64,000 nt of DNA from Ceratodon purpureus (taxonomy: Eukaryota; Streptophyta; Bryopsida; Pseudoditrichales; Ditrichaceae), in assembly GCA_014871385.1 (NCBI GenBank), contig CM026428.1:9158772-9222771 (forward strand). Reading direction: 5' to 3'. The notes under the pieces are model-generated. The model was not told where the DNA came from, ran no database searches, and saw nothing but the letters and a program-made list of their open reading frames with translations. Positions 1 through 11,346 of the stretch are shown in pieces (within the stretch, counting starts at the first letter, position 1; every line of letters begins with the position of its first letter). The position numbers and the translations under genes are program-made.

Positions 1-3000
1 ATATCTATAGATCTGATTGCAGGAACTGAGAATGTAGCGCCAAGCATCATTGAGTCTTTGATAGAGCGTGAGCAGGGTGGAAATTCAGGAGCAGGTGCAT
101 ATCGGCCCATGGAGGTTGGAACTCGAGGGAAAAAATGGGCTACTGTTTTGAACGGTGGGTTAAGTAACTAGGTTAAATCTTTAACTAAGTTTCTTAGAGG
201 AGTATTTCTATTTAATCTAACTTAAAGCACTTCAAAAATTCAAAGACCAGGTGTCCACAAGTAGTGATAGCGTGATTCTGCAGGTTGGGACTCACTTGAG
301 AAGCAAAGATTAGGACCGTCATATTGGTTGGAAAGGCGAGCATACTCTTCTTGGATACCAAGTTGGTGTGCCTTCACTTCTAGCAGTGCTATAGCTCAAC
401 CATTAGGCAGCACTCGAACGGATGTACGTATCAATGTGATCTTTTTACCTGTCACTTTTGAAATGAAGATATGTACGTGATGCATTCTCTGCAATTTTTG
501 GAGTTATAGGTTAATAGTGGTGTATCGCTATTCTTTGACAATGCACTTCAGAGAATATCTTCGTTTTGTGCTTGGTTTCAATTCTGTGCGTCCACTCTAG
601 TATCATCATGTGGCTACTCTTCGACGTTCAGTTTTTTACCTCTTTTGTGTTGTGAACTTGCAATATTCATTACTGTCCAAAAATATACTCATCATCTTAG
701 TTTCACTATTTCTGTAGAGTTCGAAGCAGTTCGTTTCGAGATATGTATTTAATATACCCCATTTAGTTGGTGCACGAATCATTGTTGGACTGCTTTCTTT
801 ACGTTGATGTTTCCGATAATTTTGGGAGTATTTGCACTTCTCACAATACGCATGTGGTGGTTGTATTCAGCAAGGTATCCAGAAAGTACTTGATGTGAGG
901 TTTCATCCAGGTGGAGAACCGCTTTTGGCTGTGAGCTGCAATGAGGTCAGTCAACCTTTTTTCAAGTGCTACATTCATGCATGTTGATAGCAACACTTTC
1001 ATAACTGGAGGTTTCAGCTGGGTTTTACTTTCTATCTGCATTGCGGATAACTCTGATCTGTATGTTCATACCTTTATCTGTTAATGATGACAGCCTCCCC
1101 ACGAGTTGTTGCTATATAATCTTGAAAGTGGCCGTGCAAAAGAGTTGATTGGACACAATACTCAGGTATCCTTCCTGATTCTTGGTTTCGAAGTGTGTTG
1201 CGTCTTTCGTCGAGATATTCATATTTTGCTATGAGGATATCTGGAATATCAATTTATCTTGTCTCTTTTCCTCATTAAGAAGGAAGTTTTGACCAAAAAA
1301 ATGGTGCTTTTTCCTCCAGATTCAGGCAGTTGAATTCGCACTAGGAGGGGAGAGAGTCGTCTCATGTGCAAGCAATATTGTCAAGGTATCGTTCACACAC
1401 TAGATCATCAATTCCCAGGTCATTCCTATACATTAATTAACTTGTTATTCGTTATTTAATCAGTTCCTTCGCTTGTTAAATGGATGTCAATAAATTTGCT
1501 TTTATAAATGTTGATCTTGCAGGTCTGGGACTCAGGATCTGGGGTCTGTCTACACTCATTAGGACCTGGATTAGATGATGGTACTCCAGGGCATACAAAG
1601 AAAATCAATGCGATGACTGTTAACGAACTCCAACCCTGTCAGTAAACTATTTCTTGCATTTTTACAGAACACACCACAATTCATTAGTAGAATTCGGTGC
1701 TCTCTTTGCTTGGTGCTGTGCTGAGATCATAGTAATATGTTCATTTGAATTTTCATGGCAACCATCTATTACGAATGATCATAACGGTTGTAATTTCAGG
1801 TCTTGCTGCAACGAGCGGGGGCGAAGGAGATAATAAGTTACTGCTTTGGAATGTATCAACGGGTGAACTGGCTTCCGATCTGAACGCAGCTTATAGGTTG
1901 GTGATTTGTAATGGACCTGGTCAATTGTACAATATGGACTAGCCAGACCTTCTACGCTCAGCGCTGTTGCTTTGATGTTTTGTCCTTGGATAGGCTTATC
2001 TATGTACTCACTATTGTGTTTAGTAACCGTTTATATATCAAAGTTAATCAGCGCAATATTATTCAGATGGGAGCGTGTGAGTAACTGTGACTCCCATATA
2101 TGTTATATTATCTGGGAACTGTTGACAGGCAGGAGCGGTCAGATCTCTTATCTATGGACGCCTTAAAGTTTTGCAATGAGAAGTATCTCGTTTGTGGAAG
2201 CGACTCACCAGGTGGTAAACCAGCAATTGTACAGATTTGGGACATTGATGCCCTTGCTAATCTTGCAACCTTCCCTGCACATGATACTGTACGTGAAGTG
2301 ATTCTCTTCAGTAATTTTGTTATCATTTGGATGATGCTTATCATGGTCTGCTGTTAGTTCATCTACTGTTGTGGACTTTATGATTGCTTATCTTGTTCAT
2401 GCTTTCATCATTTCGTGTTCCTGACCGCCGCATGTGGTTGCAGTACGTTACGTGTTTGGATACCAATTCATCTGGATCCAGCATCATCACAGGTATTTCA
2501 ATTCGACCAACGCTGTCCCTGTTTGTACTTGGGAAGGCGTTTCCATTAGTCGCTTGAGGTTTATGTTTGTTCACAAATCGGTATTTTGGTGATGTGGGTT
2601 TGCTAGCTGCTACTATTTATGGTCAACCAGTACAACCTCATATGTAAGATGAGAGTTTTGAATTCTCTTTAGGCCAACAACATCATTTCATTGCAACAGG
2701 TCTACATATATCAAGCAACGCACTATATATTGTAGCTTGCTGGTGGCAACGCCAGAGCTTGATTTTTTTGGGAACCACAGCATCATACCACCTGCCGTGT
2801 CGAAAGGAAAAGACCACAAAAATTAACTTTTGAGGTCGGTTTTGGTGATGAAAACGATAAAATTTGTGCAAATTAGTACACATTGATTCAGACAGAGCTG
2901 ATGTTGTGGAATAGGTGCTGGAGATGGAAGTGTCAGCCTCTTTGATGTGAGGACTGGTGGCAGCATTGTCAGATTGCCACTAAGTTCAACCTGGGAGGTG

Positions 3001-4338
3001 AAGAATACTTATCGACATTTGTCATAATATCTTCCATTGGTGTTGTCTCTTTTTGGTGTTGTACTCGCATGTGCCTTCTTGGTGTGTTAAGGTTATTCGT
3101 CCTGAGTTGGGTAACGTCTGAATTTCATGACTGTTTCCTAAGGGACTGTTGTGTTATGATACATTTGTTACTCTTTCTTACAGGTTCTAATCGTGTTATT
3201 AAAAGTGCTTAATGTATTATGGCAGGTTACATCAGTCTCATTCAGTTCATGCGAGACGTATTTTCAAGCTTCATGCACTGGTAACTGCACGTTCATTTGG
3301 GATACACGTATGATGCCCTTGAAGATAGGATCCACATGCGTGGCACAACCTCCACCGCTAGCTCAGGAAAATTCATTTCGAGCTCTTCACCAATTAAGTC
3401 ATGGCAATCCAATGCCCACAGCAGAAAACGCATTTCAAGTTCCTGGGTATATTAAACTTCTGTATTTTTACCACTTGCACTTCAGATTTCATAAAGTTTT
3501 TTCACCTCCTATTCGATGTGGGCTTTTTCTAAACGATATTCTTGTTGCAGTTATGTAGATATTGGAGATCAAGGTGTGAATGATGCGCGATGGTTTCAAA
3601 ACGAAGCTGTACTTGTGACTGCAAGTGGCAGTGGAAGGTGCGCAACTTGGGTTTCGAGTTATGAGTAATTTTTATAAAAACATGCATCATGTAACAGATC
3701 TGTAGTATTTATTTTAGACCTGGTGTTGTCTATAATGGCGAATTACATTTGATAGGCAATTTGTTTCAGAATTTCTTAGTCTAACAGGATCAACGGTAAT
3801 GTTTGCAGTATCGCAATGTGGGATCCATCATTGGGGCAGCCCTGTGTGCGATTAATTGCAAGTCATTCTCGTTGTATAAATACGGTCAGTGTTATGCTCC
3901 TTAACTTGTTCACATGATGTTTAGCAACTAGCGCAGTTTCGACATTGGAGGTAATTATAGCAGTACGATTGATATTTATGAATCATGTAATAGAATCAAC
4001 CAGACATGACATGGACACAAGGATAGATGGACATTTCTCTCAAGCAACTCTTGTTAAAACTACTTGCTTGACTTCAGGTGGCTGTGTCGCCGAAAGACCA
4101 ATTCATATGCACAGGTGGCGATGATCAGAAAGTGGTATGTTCCATCGACCTCTGGTTACAAGCAACTTCTGAACCCAAATTCAGTACTTTCACTAAAACA
4201 GTGACTTCGGTTCTGGCATAGCACTTTCACTAAGTCATGGTTTTTATTTTACAGGTGTTGTATCAAAATGTACGGCAACAATCGTGTCCTCATTGGCGAT
4301 TAACACATCCATTACGTGATGAAACATCAGTAGCCTGA
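1..4338 (+). CDS. WD40-repeat protein, 3' part of a multi-exon gene
   Basis: A chain of about 14 short exons with good GT..AG borders encodes WD40 blades; the gene begins before the window. Exons near 23-154 and 284-423 join in phase and give a non-WD stretch (for example WDSLEKQRLGPSYWLERRAY). From 871 on, repeats appear: VLDVRFHPGGEPLLAVSC, then VVSCASNIVKVWDSGSG, NKLLLWNVSTGELASD, AIVQIWDIDALANLATF, GDGSVSLFDVRTGG, NCTFIWDTRM, GSGSIAMWDPSLGQP and FICTGGDDQKVVLYQNV. The last exon ends at a TGA at 4336-4338. WD40 proteins form beta-propeller scaffolds for protein complexes; the partner cannot be read from this fragment and I do not recognise a specific orthologue. A stop in the first exon frame at 169-171 lies in the intron if the donor at 155 is used. 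Confidence 0.82.
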
Positions 4339-5463
4339 TCTCTGTAGGCAGCTGCATGGTTATTTCTGAAGCTGAACTCGCTTACGAGTTCGGCGAGATA
4401 GGTTATCTTGCTCTTTTGAAAAGCCAGAAGTATTTCTTCATTACATATTGGTGGATACCACAAGATCATTTAAGAGATAGATTCGGAAGCCAAGTCCGTC
4501 GGACCACATCAGCGACTAGAGACATTGCTATTTGAAGCAATAGAACTGCACACCTACACCTGGCTCGTTTTGAGGAAGGACATTGCACAGAGAATCTGTA
4601 TAGACCCAAAGTGAGATTGCAAGGAATACAATGGCCACTGTATTATGCCACACATTCACACCCTGGTGGCCTTGGTTGTTTTAGTCTCAGAAACTAACTA
4701 CAAAACTTTACGTGGTTAAGATGGTGGTAAGCGTCATTACAGTAACGTATAATTTGTCATAGGTTTTCTATTTTGGATACGAACAATTGTAACAAAGTTC
4801 CAACGAACGTGTAGTTGGATCATGGGCTCCATAACTCGGTCTCTTGCACAGTGCTAAAGTTTTTCACTTGCAGACTCTGCGTTAGGAGTTGCTCTACACT
4901 TGTTACTCCATTCTAGGGTTAAATCAGAGGGTCCATTCTAAGGTTTGGGACATTCATTGATCATTGCACTTGGATAATTTAGAATTGGAGAGAAGGGGAT
5001 AAGCCTAAGGGACTTGGAGATCTTGTAATTAGTTCAATTGATTTGGCTGAAGTTTAAGCGTTTAAATGGAATGCAACCTTGTATTATCCAAGCGCTCAAA
5101 TTTCAGTGGTGTTAGTGAGAATTAAACCTGCTTTCAGGTTAGAGATAAACCAAGTGGTTCATATCGGTATTCAAAGTTTCATCTTTGTTATTGCTAATCT
5201 TCTGGATTGTTCATGTAAAGGAGTAAATCAATGAAGTAATATAATATTTGTAAAGTCTAGCCGCATGGTCTAAGACTGCTTTCGATCCAATATTTTTAAA
5301 ATTCCTTCAAACTGCCACAACATACAGTAAACAATCAACCTTACAAAATCGATAACAAACTTCAAGTTGATCAGTGATGTTATTGTACGATTTCAAGCTA
5401 ATGATTACCACAATTGAGACATTACAGGAATAAATTTATCCAATTGTGCCATTTGACATACCG

Positions 5464-5713
5464 TAGTACCATAGGTTCGTCCAAAAATGATTCTAAAAAT
5501 AAAAAATGTAAAAATTAGAAAATTGTGAAGGCAGATAAACGAAGATAAACGAAAATAGAATAAACTAGTTTTTACAATATTTTGTTATTTCTGAGCCATT
5601 TAAAGTCATTTTAAGAAAACAAAAATTGAGAAATCCAGTTTTTGAGAGACGGATTTTATTATCTTCAAATGAAATAAATATTTGTTCGCCAAGTGACGAA
5701 CCTGGTATAGTGT
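5464..5713. mobile_element. MITE-like element with GGTTCGTC inverted ends
   Basis: The left end reads GTACCATAGGTTCGTCC and the reverse complement of the right end reads ACTATACCAGGTTCGTC. The interior is AT-rich without coding capacity. A related element sits at 62424-62700 with similar ends (GTGGGTTTGTTCAT) and similar A-rich internal words. Size (about 250 bp) and paired ends fit a non-autonomous DNA transposon; the superfamily is unknown. Confidence 0.5.
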
Positions 5714-6149
5714 TCGGCTATTCAAGGTGAAACAGAGTGATTCCTTAAGGAGTATATTTTGGAAAAACTAATCTAATTGACAATTGCCTAAACCAATTCA
5801 GGCTGTACAGTAATTACAAAATTTACAGTAAATAAACCTCGATTTAAAAACAGATTGCGTCGGTCACTGGTCTAGATTTTGCTTCTGCAAGGGCTTATAG
5901 CTGCAAGTCGAACAAAATGTACAGTTCCTCAAACTGTCTCGTCGCAAAGAGACCATAGGAAAACTCCGATCATGCATAGGAATTATGTCAGACTCTGCAC
6001 ATAAAGAGACTCATTGATCCTTCTTAGAAAAATTTCGAAAATTAATAAACTAAATCATATAACGAATATGGTGCATGAGATTAGCAAATTATCCGAAATG
6101 CGTGGCCATCCCTTTCAAGTTAAATGCATGAAAAGTTCCTGCCTAAAGG

Positions 6150-6790
6150 CTCCCAATTGAATCAACAGAAGTCAGACTCACAAAAAATGTCTTCAAAAAA
6201 AGTTGTTGGACAGGAAAATAAAAGCCTTGAGTGCAGCTAATACCATGAATAATTACAGAAACACATGACTAATTTAAAAACCAATACCTGAGGTCATTAC
6301 AGAGCCCTAAGCAATTTCTTCATGCAATTGTTTTTACGAAGAACTGATGCATTGAAGGGAAGAGGACTCCCACTTGAATCAAAAAGATTCAGATCTATGA
6401 AATGAGGAATACGCTTCAAAACAAGGTGGAATTCAAAAACTAAAGCCTATTGAAAACGGAAACGGATCAAATAACGCATTGAAGCAATAAATGATGCCAA
6501 AAATCTAATCTGATGCTATCAAAAACCCAACCCATAACAACCTGCAAGAAGGGAAGAGAAGGGCTTCCTCAAAAGTCAGCCCTGCAAAAAACGCCTTGAA
6601 AGAAGTGGTTGCATTACGAAGCAAAAGCCATAAATCTGAACGAAATTTCTTACAGAATGAACACCAACACTAAATTGTTCAAGAACTCAAAACTTGAACA
6701 TTCCTTGCTCACAATCCCGCACAAAAACGCCTCAAAAAGAGGTTGTTGATTGATGCCCGAAAAGTTTCGGCAGCGGCACCAGCCTCAGAA
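6150..6790. repeat. Diverged ~200-bp repeated blocks
   Basis: Blocks starting near 6150, 6365, 6562 and perhaps 6690 share an order of words: GG(A/C)CTCCCA..TTGAATCA, then CAAAAA..GCCTTGAAA, then AAAGCC. Divergence is high, so this is a weak call made by eye. Confidence 0.3.
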
Positions 6791-6992
6791 CAATTCTCCA
6801 AAACGCCATGCTTACACACCGATGGTGTGAAAGGATACCTGAGAAAGCATCCACAGATGATCAAAAGTTGCATTAACATGTCTGAGGTACGTGAGGTGTC
6901 AAGAGTCAGAAAAGAGCAAAATAAATAACCTACAAGCAAAATAATACATCAAGCAAATATTAAGAAAGGAAGTCACCTGAATGCAAGTCAGA

Positions 6993-7895
6993 CTACTGCA
7001 ATGCTAGCCAATATGAAGTCCTGAAGGAGTCTAGGTCCTGGGCTGTAAACTCAAAGTCATTTGCCCCAAGGTTTGGGGGCACTCCCCCCTGATCGTATAC
7101 TTTTACAGCAGGGATCTGCAAGGCCGGACCTGCATATTGAACATTATGCTCTAGCGTGATAGACTGCACCATCCCTGGATTGTAAAGAGGTGTACTCGGA
7201 CCTCGCGGTTGAACCCTCGGAACATCTTCCCACCGTTCAAATCTCACCTCCTTTGCAACCCTATTGATAGATATTAAAATTACCACCCGAGTGTCCCCTC
7301 CACTAGTCAACCAAAAACGTGCATCGTTTCGGAGCTGGTTCAAGCTTCCAGCCACTCCTACCTCCACCATGAGAGACGGCCATGCGTCGCCTGAGGTGCG
7401 AGTGATGGGTTTGTACCCGCTGTCGCCTTCCTTAGCTCTATCCCTCCCTTCAAACCTTGTTGCTCCCACGCCTACAAGCGAATCGATAGGATACTTCCTC
7501 GTGAAGCGGGCGATGAACAGGCCTGTCGCTACGTAATGGAAAACCCCGCTGCCGGGGATGATTTTCACGATAAGAATTTCACTCACCCGGTCATAGAGAA
7601 TTCTCATCGCTGGAAGGGTTTTGTTGGAGGCCTCCCGCAACTTCTGAATGTCTTCGAAATTCTTGGATGTCACATTTTCGAATGCAACATACTGCTTTCC
7701 ATCAGCTGAGCTTACTTCGCAATCCAAAGCCGCTGAGCTAGTTTTGCAAACCTTCTTGAACTGCTTGAGGCTCTCGAAGGTGCACGGTCTGTAAATTTCG
7801 TACCCACTTAAAAGCTCCTCCCTCCTGCTGGTTGGAGTGGGAACCTGGCCATATCCTCCATAATCGTTCGAGGACTCCTCATAAAACATCATCAT
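6993..7895 (-). CDS. Uma2/PD-(D/E)XK nuclease-fold-like protein
   Basis: About 300 residues from the first in-frame ATG (7893-7895). The core carries KEGDSGYKPI, then WPSLMVEVGVAGSLNQLRND with ARFWLTSGGDTRVVILISI. An acidic residue followed by P-S-hh-V-E-V-G, then QLRxDAxxWL and a hydrophobic strand, is the pattern of the predicted Uma2-like PD-(D/E)XK proteins that are numerous in fungi and also seen in some plants. The usual Lys of the E-x-K motif is not evident (E-V-G here), so catalysis is uncertain. Function is unknown. The frame stays open upstream to 7922 without an ATG and overlaps a second open frame (7879-8196), so the true N-terminus may lie there. Confidence 0.55.
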   Translation of the reverse strand: MMMFYEESSNDYGGYGQVPTPTSRREELLSGYEIYRPCTFESLKQFKKVCKTSSAALDCEVSSADGKQYVAFENVTSKNFEDIQKLREASNKTLPAMRILYDRVSEILIVKIIPGSGVFHYVATGLFIARFTRKYPIDSLVGVGATRFEGRDRAKEGDSGYKPITRTSGDAWPSLMVEVGVAGSLNQLRNDARFWLTSGGDTRVVILISINRVAKEVRFERWEDVPRVQPRGPSTPLYNPGMVQSITLEHNVQYAGPALQIPAVKVYDQGGVPPNLGANDFEFTAQDLDSFRTSYWLALQ

Positions 7896-8196
7896 GAAAG
7901 TCTGCTCCTCGTCGTCGACCAATGTACCTGTCGTCGAGGACTGTATCTACTTGCGGAAGAGTGCTCTCCTCAAGTCCGAAAGTTCCTGAATTCCGCATGC
8001 ATGCGAGTGTGGCAGCATCGCCGTGAAGAATCAGCGCCACGAGAAGCTTGAAGCGATCAGAGGATGTCGTTGTGAGAGCTCGCAGAGCAGAGCAAACCCT
8101 AGCTATGGCGACCAGGAGCTTCTCTTTCGTTGCCGATTGTGGATCGTACCCGCAAACGCAGTCTGCACACGAAAACGTTGTCACGTACTTGTCCAT
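7879..8196 (-). pseudogene. Upstream frame of the nuclease-like gene (possible frameshifted 5' part)
   Basis: An open frame from an ATG at 8194-8196 encodes about 105 residues (MDKYVTTFSCADCVCGYDP...). It overlaps the downstream frame by a few tens of bases, with both running through the repeated GAC/GAG codons near 7905-7935. The codon-like composition continues smoothly across the overlap, which suggests one original gene with a one-base frame change in this copy, or an unrecognised short intron. It could also be a separate small upstream gene. Confidence 0.35.
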
Positions 8197-11100
8197 GAGC
8201 ACCTTGAGTGACGAAGTATCACGCGGATATCACACGTGTATATCACGGGTATTTTTAGAGTATTAAACGGGTATACTGTGTATGACAGGTTATCACATGT
8301 GTAACTTATCTGTGTTGCCAGAGTATCGAATGGATATCAATGGCACAGGTTGGAACAGCGAGGACATGCCGTGATGCTGCCATGATGCCGAGGTATTACA
8401 GTGGTATTACGATGGTATTGTCATGGTATTACAGTGGTACTATGCGTGTATTACAGTGGTATAGTGTCAGTATTACCTGAGTATTGATTATTGAGTATTA
8501 TGTATCGATCCAGTGGTGGCACAGATGCTGGTTGACGACGTTGTAGTCGTCTCCATGGGCATCATACTTGTGAGTCTGATTTTTTAGTGGAAGTGGATCG
8601 AAATTGAGCTTAGTTTGGGCATTGGAAGGTTGAATCCCAGAGACATTGCGATGATATTGACAACCACAATCCCAGAAATGATGTCTCCATTTTCAAGTGA
8701 CTGCTTTTCAATGCTTTCTCTTACAATTTAGGAATCACGTAATGATCTGTAAATGGTATTCTTTACACATATTCATCTCTCTTCTACAGCATGTCAGGCT
8801 GGGAGGGCTGTCAAGGATGCACCTGCGATTGAAAAACTTTGAATGGGGTAGCTGTGGGCTGACTTTACAAGCTTCTAAGTATGAACTGGGCTCTTGTAAC
8901 ATCACTAAAAGAATAGAAACCAGATTGAATAGAGGGAAACAGTCTATTCACAAAAATGGAAATCTCTTTTAGCTCAACCTTTCAAAGTGGTGGAAAACCT
9001 CGATCACTCTCTCGTCAACCGGGTGAATTGAAGTTTCAAAGATGGGAGATGGTGTTGTTATTCTTACCGTCATTTTTTATTTACTGCAAAACTCAGATAC
9101 AAAGCTTCATCAGGCAGCGATGAATGTATCAGTACTTGAGAGTTGTGAGCTTTTGTAACAGTTTCTGTATAATTGCACTTACAGTTCTGCATCTTTTATT
9201 GCCTTCTTGAGAAACACAGGAATTCTGAATGTATAGCGAACTTTGCTGTGCCTCAGCTGCAGAATTTATGTGCCCATATGTGCATTCTTTATTGCTTTTC
9301 TGACCATTCCTGCTCTCCAACTGTCTGAGGCTTTTTACAGGTTTCATTAGTCAGTAAGTTATTTTGTGATGTTCCTTCTTACAGCACAACTTAGCACTGT
9401 TTGGAATGTGCCAGCGAATTTCTCAAACGAAAATTGGATTTTGTGAATTCTTACTGATGCATTTCCTGGAGTTGCAGGCGGAAGCATACACAGCCAGTGT
9501 CTGGTAGTCGGTGCTTTGTTAGAATAGGCTGGATTAGATTTAAGGAGATTCAAATGGGGGAGCCATGGTCTTTGAAAAGCATGCATGCCATCATTCTCAT
9601 CAACGGGGGAGGTGCGAAACACATGATCATATGCTGGCTCATATTGTAATGATAAAGAATCAGATGCACATAAAGCTTTGGCTTGTCCCTAGGAGTACAT
9701 AATAAGACGAAGTCTTATCCCCCACAGTCAGGATATGCCGTTTCTGAATCAACGAGAGGTTCTTGGGAAAGAATAAAACAGTGCTTGCAATTGTCTGCAA
9801 TTGAACTCATTTAGGTGAATCAGAACCAGTCGTAGGTTGAAAATCATGTTCGTGATGGAAACCCAGAATCTGGTTTGGCGTAGTTCGAGGTAAGTGCATC
9901 ATAGCTCTTTGTGTCAAGACTTTTAACATGATGAACAGACTTCATGTACCAGTTTGTGATTCAGCAAACTCAGTTCAAAGACAACCTACAATTGCCCAGA
10001 TTGGCAACGAGGAGGTGATGTTGAACTTCAACAAAACCTCATTCACGATAACTCTTCTCAGTGGACATGCATGTCCTAATTTCATACTGAAAAACATTTG
10101 GGTCACACCAGCATGAGCCTCCAAGACCCACTAATTGCTGCAGAAAGAATGAAGTGCAAACCATGCATCGACAAAGCAAACAGTGGAACCTGGGTGTCCA
10201 CAAATGCAATCGCCCATTCGCAGGCGCGTGCCCAACTCCCGCAGGAATAAAGAAGATTATCTGATGAGCAGAAAGGCATCCCGAGAGCAATTGGTTGACA
10301 CAGTCGTGGACCGAATAAGTTTACTCGAAACCAGGGCTGAACCTCAATAAATGGTGAGGTCCACCGCATCACGATTCAGGAAGATTCTGCCATCCTTTCG
10401 CCATAATGGCACACACATGGGACACATGCCCGAACGCTTACCCTTACATCGTACCCCCAACCCCCAGACTCTGCAACAACTTCACCAATTCATTGCCACC
10501 ACCTTCCCTTACTCCAAATCCCAAATACCTTACTCCCGTATGTATTTCTACAACACTAACTGCACCTCTACAAACTTAAACTTCCCAACAAACGCAACTC
10601 ACAGCGCAGCTTCCCTCTTCAGTACACACCCCGCAAAAATCTGTCCTCAGTACCTTGAGATATCATAAAATATCGCACCACCATATCCATGATCCGTCCC
10701 AAAACATGTACTAAACCCACATTCCAGTGCAAGCAACTTCCCTCATAAGTAACCATCAAGCTACGATCACCGATACAGTCCTCTCAAACTCATATGCACA
10801 GATCGCAAAACATGGTGGAAGTTGCGGAATACGATCCTAATTAACCGGTGATCAAGCTTAACAGACAACCCTAGTAAAGACAACGACTCTCATGGTGGCC
10901 GTGCAGCAGCAGGTTGGCACGAGCGATGAGCTTTGCAGTTGCGGAAAAATCCTCACAAGTGAACTCACAACTCGCTCGCATTTCCATGACACATTGCTCT
11001 GAGTCTAGGATCTGTTGGATGCCATCAGATGGATGCATATCCATGATGAACGGAGAGCGCATTTCGAGTAGTTTGGAGATTCAGGGAAGCTGAAATCATG

Positions 11101-11346
11101 CCGAAGCATAGGACATGTGAGGTTTGACCTGCGTCAATGGCAACAGTAGTTGGGCATGATCAGTTGGTTTGGAGTTTGATGTGTGGTTTTGGATCTATTT
11201 TTATGTGATGGAGGGGGAGTCGGTGCCGGGGAGGGTTAAGTAGAGTTAGGACATGAGATTCGGAGTTTGGTGGAAGTGGGGAGAGGAGGAGGGATGTGAG
11301 AGAGCGGGGAGGAGGATGCGGAGGGGGAGGTTTAGGGTTTGTGGGG
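8197..11346. other. Long non-coding stretch between divergent genes
   Basis: No coding sequence is supported; open frames here are short and lack family features. It contains a degenerate short-period repeat at 8390-8500, C-rich sequence around 10440-10640, and a GGA-rich probable 5' UTR just before the trihelix start at 11347. Confidence 0.55.
8390..8500. repeat. Degenerate GTATTACAGTG repeats
   Basis: The word GTATTACAGTG or a near variant (GTATTACGATG, GTATTGTCATG, GTACTATGCGT) recurs about every 11-14 bases. Related GGTAT words continue toward 8230, upstream of the nuclease-like gene. Confidence 0.6.

Larger units (their letters stand above)
4339..6992. other. Intergenic region between convergent WD40 and nuclease-like genes
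   Basis: No coding sequence recognised. It holds the probable 3' UTR of the WD40 gene, a small inverted-repeat element near 5464-5713, and from about 6150 a set of diverged repeated blocks that may lie in the 3' UTR of the gene ending at 6993. Confidence 0.6.
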
